Shown here in pieces: positions 12,701-24,700 of a DNA stretch of 64,000 bases (positions are counted from its first letter, which is position 1; each line of letters opens with the position of its first letter). The notes under the pieces were generated by a model that was given only the letters and a program-made list of their open reading frames with translations, was not told the origin of the DNA and searched no databases. The position numbers and the translations under genes are program-made. Source of the stretch: Tubulanus polymorphus (lineage: Eukaryota > Nemertea > Palaeonemertea > Tubulaniformes > Tubulanidae); assembly GCF_964204645.1 (NCBI RefSeq), contig NC_134030.1, positions 5,702,278 through 5,766,277 of the forward strand, in the 5' to 3' direction.

Positions 12701-15700
12701 ACCGAATATGATAAACCAGCGATCGAGGAGGTAGGAGATGAAATTGAGCTCGCTGACGATGGAAGGCCTGATGTGGATGAACTAATTGCTAACGTTGAAA
12801 AAACTTCTGAAAATGAAAGTATAACCGGGGATAAAAATCCTACAAACGATTCGGAAAGTAACGCAACAGAAACTCCGGTCGAATTGAATGAAGGCGAAGA
12901 AATAAATGAGACTGAATCAGTTGATGATAGCTCGGTTTCTATAGACAGCGAGTCGACGACGATGGGTTTGGAACCTGAATTAGTTCCCGAGAGAAGAATG
13001 AGCAAATTGGCGGAGTTTGTTTCGATGATACGTAGACTTACTCTAACTAAAACGGACGATGCCACGGACAAGAGCGAATCTACGACGGATGTCGATACTG
13101 ACGTTGCGGAAGAGGAGGCGCATAGCGCCGATGAAAGTACTGATGTTGCCGAAGAAAAACCGACCGACATTATAGGATTCGACGAGATGGGAAATATGTT
13201 CAGACTCATCGGAGCAAAAAAATCGGCGGCAAAACCTAAGAAAAAACGTTCGAAATCATCCGCGAAGCAGCATCACAGGTTAGCATCGTTAATCGAAAAT
13301 AGCGATGATGATGACGATGACGATGACGACGACGAAGCAGACGACGAAGCAGACGTCACCGATGACGATGATACTGACGATACGTACTATAACAGCGAGG
13401 ATTCCTATTGCGAGGGATACTCCAGCAATGAAGATGGAGGTAAATATGAATCGGTAGAAAATCTCTTGAGATCGGTTCAATTCGCTTTTGAATCTTGGAA
13501 TCCTTATGTTTTTAAGATGTATTGGTGTATGCTCGCTCTATCTACTGTTTGTCTCCTTACTGTTGGTTTCGGTCACTGCTCTAATTTTCTCAAACCCCTG
13601 CCTCAAGTTTTCGGTAGATTGCGACAAATCCTTTGATTGAAATCCGCTAAATATGTGGGATTTAAAGCGGGTTTATTTCGTATTATAATGAGTATTGATT
13701 TTAATATTTCGTGACAACATATGTGAGTATAGAATGTTATGGTTTGATAATTTGGCTCAGTAATTAAAACCTTTCAAGTTCAAGTTCTCTACAGTCAGCT
13801 GCGATATGGAGCTTTTTAACAATTTGTTCCTAATATTATACGCACTCGAAAGCTATTTCGTTACACCTTACAGTTTATAGGCAACTTTTTATATTCGGAC
13901 TATTAATGAACACTCTTTTAGAATGGTTCATTCTCGGGTCACTCGAAAACGAATGAGCAACTCGTTCAAAACGTGCCCGCGACGAGACCAGGAGCTTAGT
14001 CGATCTTAAACGTAGATTAAGATAATCTTAGCATATAATCTTTTGCACAATCAAAAAGCCCGGATTTCAAATTAATCCCCTTAAGCTCTCCGATACCGCT
14101 GTTAAAGTCCAACCAAAATAGAAAATGCCACCGTAAAGTTAAGTGTAGTGTTATAGTTATAGTACGCATTGTTATTTGCATGTGCAATTATCATACCTAG
14201 TATTACTTTAGGCTAGGCTTTCACGTTTTGTTCGATGGTTCGCTATTATTATTCCTCTGAATCCACCTGGTAATAAAGCTCTTAAAATCAGTTGAATAGT
14301 CTGGCCGGAAGAATTGTCTTTATTTCGCGCACACACAAGCAATGTTTATTATGGGCAAGGACTTGCTAGGGGGCTTCCCTCTAAATTAAGCGCGAGATAG
14401 TCGAATACTGTCTCAATAGACTCTCAATAGTGTTAGTCGCTAGGCTTGCGTGGTATTTTCGGCTAGAGGATCGCCGTCGAAGGAAGCGAAAACACGATTT
14501 CTAATGGAAAAATAGATCAAGAATGAATTTTTAAACCCTCGACGACTATTTTAAATTCAATGTTTGTCTCTAGAAGTGCCACTGGAGAGCGATACATAAG
14601 TATTTGTTTAGAATAGTACAACAAGGTATATCATTACATTTTTATGGGATTATGGATAGCAGACGGATTTACTTCTACGGAAAACATAAACTGACGACAA
14701 CATCGATCATCGTCAACATATGAAGTTCTATGAATCCAGTGTTTATATGTATGATTCATCGTACACACATGTAGCAGGTGGGAAATTTAAGAAATAGGCA
14801 TAATTTTCGGTTCATTAAAATCGGACTGAATTTGAATTCGAATATGACTGGATGAAATAAGCTGTACAGGTGTATAACACATACACACCGGTGAATAACG
14901 ATTGTCATGACGTGTGCGTGACACGGAAGCGGTTTCGATTTTTCGAATTTTAAAGACGTTAACTGGACCATTGAAGTACTTCTAATGAATTTGTCAAGAT
15001 ATCGAATTGGCTCTGATTGATGGTCATTATATTTTGCCGTTTTAAAATGTGCTGATTGGAAGCTGGTGACTTATTCGAATCGGTCACAATCACTACCGGA
15101 CTTAGATTTGTTTGAAAACTGGGAAGAACTTATACAAAAATGGGCAATTGTAAATCAAAGGACGCTTCGACGGACGCGCTAGAAGATCGTATAGCTGCTA
15201 AAGCAAGTAAGGCTCTGGCGAACGAAGCTAAAAAACAATTGCAAAACCAGTCCGAAATCACGAATCACCAATCGGAAGAATCCGAGGCGATGGTTAAAGA
15301 TGCAAATCACATCAATAACGAACCGGATGTTATAAAGCATACACTGGACGACGTAATGGCCGCTCCGCCACCAGATGAGAAACCGCTCCTCGATGAAGTT
15401 GTGACTGGCGATCTGCTGAAAGAGATCGATTTTGAAACTTCCGGCGTCCATACTTCACCGGCTTCAATCGAAGACGTCGAAATATCGGAGACTATTATAC
15501 AAACAACTGACATTAATCAAAATGACACAGGTGAGGGGAATTATTATCATGATCGTAAATAAATCATCTTTAGGTGAGGATTGGTGTAGGTATTGACACA
15601 GATTTAGAGGTATAGGCTCAGTTATAAATGGCATATAATGATGCATGTTGGTTATAGGAGTTGTAAATACTTGTTTTGGTGATCAGTTTACTTCTTCGGT

Positions 15701-18700
15701 TTTGATTAAATATTCGGTTTGGCACAGTTTCAGGATATAATTATAGGGATTATTTATATGGGCATGGAGCGTATACGTGTGATTGAAATGTCAATAGTGT
15801 TTTGGTTGTCTGCCCATTACCTCGGTTTTAATTCAGGCTTGAAGTTAGGACTCGATATAGCCAGGTCAACAAGCAATAAATTCGGCCACCCGTTTTTTAA
15901 CATACGTAACGATAATTGAATTCAGAAATCGTTTAGGTTCAATGGTCATATGCTACGGCTCCGATCTCGTTTGCTGAAATATTTCAACGAATACGATGAA
16001 GATTATTTATTAGCGTGTGGGGTGTTGACTATCAGATATCTATGCCGATGTAACACGAACATATCTAGCCGCACGGATGCAACAACCTGTTGTTTAGAGC
16101 TGATGTTAACGTAGTTCGAATCAGAGATATACAATTTACAGGTGTATAGACATTATATTCTAGTTCCAGTTAATTTCTAAAGGCAGTCTTTTTATACTTT
16201 CTACGATTGAAATTGGCCGTTAATTAATGCTGAAAGTAAGGTCCAGTGTGTATACTTATAATGGATTGAGCGCTCATTTCCTTTCCTCGGGAATATAGCC
16301 CATCGTATACCATCCATTTTTCTCCGTCCAGCCTCCATTAACCCTGACATCTTCCAACTGGCAGTAATCTGATTTTCAGCATAATAACATATATGTTATT
16401 GAATATACGATCATACAATGCATGGTTGTCGTTTGTGATTTCTTACACATGCATCTTTATCATTATATGTTATTTTTGACTGTATCGTGTGAGATGTTAA
16501 CCATTTTTACATGTCCCAAAATGTTATCTATGTGTTATAATTCGCTTTGGGCAGTTAACATTTGTAATTGTCTTCAAATTTATCTTTTATTCCAAAAAAC
16601 AATCATTTTCAATTTGAAAGTTTTATTTATAATTTATTGTCAATTTGCAAATACGATATATATATATTCTTCACGGAATTAGTCATTTTGCCAGTATGTG
16701 ACATTTACACCGATGATTATAGTAGGGAATAGTGTTTAATTTGAATTCTCATTTGAAATTCAAATCCTTCTAGAATTATTCCTCCGGATAATGAATCATA
16801 ATTCATCGTTGGATTAGCCTCAATATATTATTATATACTAAAAAGTGTTACCAGGTTACAACACGTCGCCCTAGACAAAGAAAAACCATAGAAGTTTAAC
16901 CTAAGTTTACTCTGTTTATGTTCGCAAAATCGATGTAAAATATTTTGTTTAATTTCTCTATCTTTATGAACTTGATAATGTAGAGTTATATCTGAATCCA
17001 GGCATTTCAACCTGTAGTTATATTAGTTAGTGTTCTCTGAGCTCCTTCCCTAGCGCGTAGTTTGATTCTCTAAGTAGCAGGTCTATCATTTATATTATAC
17101 AGTATTCATATACGTAAATCTAACATCAGCAGGAACTAATAGGATTTTTCAGTAGGTTTCTTTTCCCCCTGCCTAATCATTGACCTGTCCGGTGGTAAAA
17201 GGGTTCCATCTGTCACACAATGTTCTTGCTTATATTTCGTTTACAGATGCACAACAGCAACAACTGACAAACGGGAATATCTCCTCCGAACAGGCGGCGA
17301 CGGGTTCCGTAAACGGGGAATTACTCGTCGACACCGCGGCAGCGCAGCCGGCTGCTGCTCCGATAGATGCACCGGTTAAACCAACTGACAAGGATGTTAC
17401 CGCAGACTTACTTTCACTTGATAACAGTAAAGAACCCGATAAATCGGTTTCGGAGTCAAACACGGCTGATTTGTTAGGTCTCAGCGCGAATGTAGATAAA
17501 GGGGAGCCACCATCGCCAGTTCCTTCAACAGTCGCTGGTGCCCCAGTTGATCAAAAACCAGCCGCATCGGTGAAAAGCGAAGCTACTGCCCCCGTTACGG
17601 CTTCGACCGAACACGGATTAGACGCATTTGACCCATTGGCAACTCCTAAACCTTCTCAAACTGACGAGACTAAAACAGCCAGTAGTAGTAATAAAACCAT
17701 TCCATCGAAAAAAGTCGACTCGCCGAAAAAGAGTGGGTTACCGAAACCGAAACAAGTTCAGTCGTCGCCGAAACGATCGGTTAGCACCGAGCCGACGAAA
17801 ACTCGACCGTTGTCAGCATCGACGGATGCGGCCGCCGCCAAGAAATCACCGGCCAAAACGCGCCCAGTTTCAGCATCCGTGGAGGGTGCCGTGAAGGCAA
17901 CACCACATAAACCGCATTCGCCCAAAATGACCCCGACCCCGCGACCGACTACAGCTCCTACCGTATCCAGAAGTCATTCGAGATCAGGTGGATAGATTTT
18001 CTCTTCTTTGCCTCGTGTTCTTGTGCACGCGCATGCCGCACTGTCACTGTTTTTTTTCGATAAAGCACCTTCTCTTTCGCAGAGAAGTGGTCTCCAGGTT
18101 TCTGCGAATTGGGAATCTATGCACCCTTTGAAATTGTACCATGTACTTTGTCATTGTACCATGGACACTAAAACGAGTCTTAGTTTTAGAGTCTATGCAC
18201 CAATCCCAACTGACTGGATTTAGATTATTACCTTTATGATTCAGAACGTCTTCAGCCATGAATATTACTTCCGTGACAGTAAATTGATGTCTTATGTTTT
18301 ATCTAACTCTTAATAATGTTTACCTAGTATATCTGAAAACTTCAGTTTTGATTGTCTAAATCATGATTATTTTGACCAGCGATAGATCGAAAATGAAGTT
18401 TTTATCATTAGCATGCTGCTTATGCTGCGTTTTATGTTCATATATTTCTTTTCGACTTATAAACTAAAAACCGTTTTTGAATACTAATAATAGAAGGTAA
18501 GTCGCACGTAGGTCTCGCTATAACTATGAATATGAAAAAAATGCTTTCAATATTAGCCAATTTACTGATAAATGGTTTTCCATGGCACTATATATCATTT
18601 AGAAAATAGTTCACATCTTTACGTATTTTTGTATGCACGAAATAACCTAGTGATAATTTATTGCGGATTTCAGAAGCTGACAAAGTTCAGAGCAAATGCG

Positions 18701-21700
18701 GCTCGAAAGACAACATCAAACATACCCCAGGTGAGAGAGACACATAATTACGTACGCAATACAAACAAATGCGTAAATTTGCAGTAAAATTACAATTGCT
18801 AATTCGTTTTGAGTGAGTATTTACTCACGTTTTATTTGATGGAGTCTTTGCTCGACTCAATCCACGACAATCAACCGACAAACTCAAACAGGGCAATAAT
18901 AAATGTTAGATTATATTCGAAAAACGTCCAATTGACGAGACTCAATATTTAAACTCTATTTCATTTATGAAAGTGAAAAATTCATATTCTTGTTTACAGG
19001 TGGCGGAAATGTGAAGATCGAATCGAAAAAGTTGGATTTCAAAGGAAAAGCCAAATCAAGAATAGGATCGTTAGATAACGCGACCCATACACCCAAAGGA
19101 GGAGAGAAAAAGGTATTTATAAACCTGATTGATATGAGCTGTGAAAGTATGTAATGGGGAATCCCAACTAACGTGTTATTTGAATATTTCAGATTGAAAG
19201 TAAAAAGCTCGAATGGAAAGTCGAATCCAGAGTTGGATCTCTGCAAAACGCTACTCATAAACCGAAAGGAGGCGATAAAAAGGTAATATAACTTTATTCT
19301 ATTATTCCAAGCCACACATACACACACGGACACACATTTGTTTTTCAGGCGATTAATCCGTTGTATTAATCAGGCTTTTATGTTAACGTTTTTTCGCATG
19401 GAAATTTTTATCCGGCATTTTTAAGCAGAAATCATATCTAACATTGTACATACGGCTAGTTTTATATGCATGTCTGTAACATTGTCACAATTGTTATGAT
19501 GTGGCGGTAACAACAAAATGCACTGAATTATAGTTAAAAAGAATTATTGGCGGTAATTTTTGCGTGCACTTTGCTTGGTAACGGAACGGGTTACAGAAAT
19601 TCGGTGGTCTATTTTGTCGCTGTGTTACTGTGCTCTGCGGTGTCGTTTGACAACATTAACAAGGTAGGCTTCAGCAGATTAGTCTTCAAAATTACCAATA
19701 ATTCGTACGTCGGAGAATGTAAAATGGCGGATGATCTCGAATAAAAAGACGCATTTTAGTTAAATATCATCTTTTGTTATTTCTAGTATGCGGAACATTT
19801 ACCTCCGTTCAAATTTGCTAAGCATTCTTGGGCTAGTCAAAAACAGGTCAGCCGTTATTGCACCTATTGAGCTAACAAAGAATTTTCAAAGCACAAATCG
19901 AAATTCGAAATTCAATTTCAAAATGCTGTATTCTCGATGGAAATAACCGATAGTAAAATAACGGCGCCGTATTTTTTTCATTTCAGCCATTCCCCAAGGC
20001 GTTGAAAGAACTGTACCATATTCACCGGACGATTGTCCTATCGATGATAACTCCGAATATTTCCAAGTCTCAAAGTTTTAGCAACAGTTTCTGCCGTCAC
20101 GTTTCCGTCGATGTTTACAACGTCATCAAAAAACTCGCCGAAAAAGACGACCGCGCCGAAACCTCGGATGAAAACTGTTCGATTTCGGCCATATATCTGA
20201 CGTCATCGCCGCGATTACAGGTGTTCTTCGAAGAGATGGGCGATATGTACGGACTGAGTAACGGACCGTTGCTGGAGAGGTTTTTTCGACACGGACAACT
20301 GGCGCGAGTCGTCGCCACGGAAAATCTACCGTTCGTTATCAAATACAATAAAGTGCGAGAGCTGTTGCAGGTTTCGTACAGTTACGGATTCTGGGATGAG
20401 TACGGCATGCCTCAACACCCGTTTGAGGAATTCTGAATCGTTTTTTTTTTCATTGGAAATTATCAAGGCACCGCCTTTACAGTCATTATTTATAAACTAG
20501 TCAAAAGATTGATGTTAGTGATACCCTTAAAAGTATATTAAAAATCCAATGTTATTTATTTTGAATATTTATTATCGAAGGGTCCTGTCGCCATGGCTTA
20601 ATGGATTGGTCTTTAGGCCAGGAGCTCGCCGCTTAATCAAAAATAGCCTTGCAGAACTGCTTTTCAAGCCGTAATAAGTGATTTTGAATCCGCTAAATGA
20701 ATATAATATATATCGATCGATGCTTTTCGTATTATTTATTGAGACAATTAGAGAAAAGGAGCTATCGTCATCCTTTTTATTTCGTATTTTCGTTCGTACA
20801 ACAATTCCTTTTACAACTCTTTCCTCGAATGTACAGGAGAGCGATTTCGAACTGTGAACTAGTTAAGTGGAAAAAAAGATGTACAGAAACAATGGTTGAC
20901 CAGTATCTAAATATCATATCGATGGCATTTCCTCTGACGCTGTCTTTCTCAAGAGCTTTTCGTTCTATCTCTATTGATGGTGATGTCTTCACGTATTTTA
21001 CCATATATTCCATTTGAAATATTAGTATTTTGTTGGTACACTGCTAAATTATCTTCATGTCATGATTTTTCATTGACTTGCTGCAAATCTCTATAAATAG
21101 GCATATTTTCTTGTTATCGTTTTAGAATTCTAATCCTTCTTCGGTAAGCCGCTGCTGAGCTTTCTTAAAGCATTCATATACTGGAGAGTGGGGGTGTTTA
21201 GTCCTGCCGCCTGTTCCTATGGCATATACTATCACTAGATAATGATTTAAACCGTTAAATCTTAATTTGTGAAAACTTACAAATGCTTTTTCTATGCAGT
21301 CAGTTCTGAAATATTGTACCCATCATCCATTCTGACAAGATATGACGTTTCAAATATGAAATAAACGTTTTTCGTATTTTTAATTGTAATTCATCATAAA
21401 TTTTGTCATCATCGTTATTGATTTGTAAATGAAATAAAGAAAGTTACTATTTATAAGATATATGACGTTTTTGTTAATTTCTTGTTCAGGGAAGGAAATT
21501 TTATTTCTTAACTCCCAGTGTAATATATACATATTGAACTCACAATTTATTTTACTGATTTCGATCGAATTATGATTCGAGCCGTGTATGAAAGTATCCT
21601 AGGGAGATAATGACGACCTGTGAAATGGAAAAGTGTACTAAGGATTTCATTGCAACAAGGCTTTGTCTACTTATATTTTCGCAGATCGAGAATCGTAAAT

Positions 21701-24700
21701 TGAACTGGGACGCGAAATCGAAGGTCGGCTCTCTTGCAAATGCCGAGCATACACCGGGCGGTGGAAAGAAAAAGGTGAGCGGAACACACGTTTTTTTAAG
21801 TTGTTGTTATGCAATGTCAACATAGGCATATCTAGCAAAAATTAGTGTTCGCTTTGAATGCTTCCATGTATATATGTATATTCCGATTGGTTTCTGTATC
21901 TGGGCGCATCTCGCACTGAGTCCTGCCCTATAAAAAACTTACTTCTTTACCTGACACTGAATTTCAATGAAAAAATCACTGAATTTTGACAGATTTTAAC
22001 GCGTAAATTAAGCTGGGAATCAACGTCTAAAATCGGGTCACTAGCAAATAATAGTTACATTTCCAAAGGTGGAAATGCGAAGGTAACATATGGATTGTAT
22101 ATGGAAATCGGGGTTGTTTGTCTAATGTATACATAGATGTTTCACTAACACTCGATTTTCAAAATCTAACCATAAATTTTCACAAGTTCGTTACGTTGAT
22201 TAGTTACTAATGTGTTAATTGCAATCTAACATCGGTTTCGGTTTTGGTTAAACGTGATTTTGAATAGTGGTGTAACAGATTTTTTTTTTTGAAAAGTATT
22301 CTGTAACGTTTTTGACAGATCGAAACTCGTAAATTAAATTGGGAAGGTACGTCGAAGGTTGGCTCGCTAGATAATGCGAATCATGTTCCCGGAGGTGGAG
22401 AGAAAAAGGTAATTTTTTACCGTTGCAGGTAAGTTAGGAGTAATCCACCTAAGTATATTCATTTATCTATTTAAACGCGTTTTTGTGTGATCACTGTTGG
22501 GTTAGTATCATTTTAACGTGTGCATTTAAGATTTTGCACACATGGCGTCGTCGTTTGTGTATTGGACGTCGGGCAAATATGAGAAAAAATTGACAAAAGA
22601 GTTTTACGATTTTAAGCCAAAGAATTTATACCTTGTTTCTTATTTCTACCGAGCCGGCCGCCAATCTACCGCGTACATTACACTTTCTCTTTCGAAATCA
22701 TGTTAAAGCTTACCACAACAGACTTGGCAGCTATTGAAATGAACTACTTATTTCATCGCAGTCTACAAAATGACTCGGCCGATTAGGAGAAACAAGGTAT
22801 CATTTTTTAGCCTGAAAGCTTATCTTTGGTTGAGTTATAACAAGTTCAAGTTAGAACAGGTTTGGTTGTAGCCAGTACTTTTTCCAAAATGACTGCTTCC
22901 GTCGTAACGTATTGTGCTTGACTTCCAATATATCATCGTCACGTCGTCACGTGAAAAAGAGCACGACCGCAAGAGCTCTGTATTTAGATGTTGTGGAGTG
23001 ATTTCATCGAATTAAAAACTTTGTTATAAAGAAGCTCACTATAAACAGCTCGCGCGATCTTATTACTACAATCCTTTAAAACTATAGCTTCCTAGCTTTG
23101 AGCCAAATTTCAATATTTCGAATCATTCGAAGTATGTTGGCATGATTTATAACAGGGTTATGTTCAAAAACTGTTCCGATATTCTCTTCAGACAAGATGT
23201 TACTCGAAAGCGAAAATAAGACTTGCATTCTTGATCACTTCTTTGTTTCAGTTTGCACATCGAGACGACACTTCTATTGATTCACCCCCCTCCAACCATA
23301 GAATTTGTGACACAGTTGTCACGGTGTTTTCCAAAGCAAAACAATTATAGAATTGACTGGAGATTTGTTATTATGATTTTTTAGTATGTATTTCACGAAA
23401 AACTGGAATGGCGAGCTGAATCTAAGATCGCTCAGTTAATGGGTCGTGGGAAAAAACGTAAGAGTACAAACACCCAGCTGTCCGATGAAAACTCAGAGGA
23501 CACGCGATCGATTGAAGATATGGAGGTATTTTCAGAACAACCTCTCTTCACAAACCACCCACGGAAAACAGAGGCTTTCTTCTTCTGTGCGAAACTCAAT
23601 GGAACTGGAACTTAACTTCGGCATCGGATATTTTTACTTGGTTGTTCAAAAACTTGTCGGAGAATCTTATTGCATGCCCCCATTCTCTTCATCGTGTCCC
23701 TCTTCTAGCGATTCTCAGCAAACATTTTTGTCTAAATCTTTTTTTCCTGGAAATGAGTTCCCGCTTTTTCCACAGCACAACAAACCTGGGAATATCTTTC
23801 AAGTGACTTTTTGTCAGTTTTGTATGTACCTTTGCATCGATCATCTTGGGAAGACCTGTTCGAATTGTTATTTTTCTGGATTTATTGAAAACCATGGTTT
23901 TGGTTTGAAGTTATTTGAAGATGTTAAGAAATTCCTATAATGTTAACAATCACACATTTCCCCTCCAACTCGCCTAACATTGTTCTACGGTATATTTTAG
24001 ATTGAGAATCGTAAACTAGACTGGAAAGTTGAATCGAAAGTTGGCTCTTTGGATAACGCTACACACAAGGCTGGTGGTGGAGAACGAAAGGTAAATTCTA
24101 AAAGAATTAACAATTATAATGCAAAATAACTATACATATGAATTTTCTTTATTTCATATCATATACTTATATACGTTTGGATATATATGGTTTTAGATTG
24201 AAACAAAAAAGTTGGATTTCAAAGAGAAAGCCCAGTCTAAAGTCGGGTCGAAGGATAACATGACGCATAAACCTGGAGGAGGTGATAAAAAGGTATATCT
24301 TCTATTCAAATTCTCAAGTCCACGATTCTAAACATTCTGTTTCAAAGACATGTTTCTGCGCGTATAGCTCACATTCTTCATAATATAATGTTTGCAGAAA
24401 GCACACGGACATATGTGTATCTACACTGTGGGCCTGTAAATGAATGAAATTGAAAAGACAAATTGAATTTGCAGTTTGATAATTATTCGTCGAAATCTCT
24501 TATTTCAAATACTTATAAATGATCGACACTACAGGAAATTTCTTCTTCACAGATCGAGACGGTGAAGCTAACATTTAAAGAGGATGCCAAACCGAAGACG
24601 GATGCCGGAGCGCCTAAAACGGTCTCAGAGAGTAGTAAAAGTCCACGCGAATCCAAATCCGGTTCAATCTCAGGAACGGAAGGAGAAGTGGACGCGTCTA

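Noticed and set aside
12538-13209. 223-codon minus ORF, Ser/Val/Leu-rich
   Set aside because: Antisense of the acidic Glu/Asp/Ser-rich ORF; composition explained by GAx/TCx codons read backwards.
20590-20640. tRNA 5'-half-like sequence (catggcttaatggattgg)
   Set aside because: No B-box and no cloverleaf; at most a weak SINE fragment.
23446-23940. 164-codon plus ORF
   Set aside because: Runs through a MAP exon in the wrong frame into intron sequence; no protein-like features.
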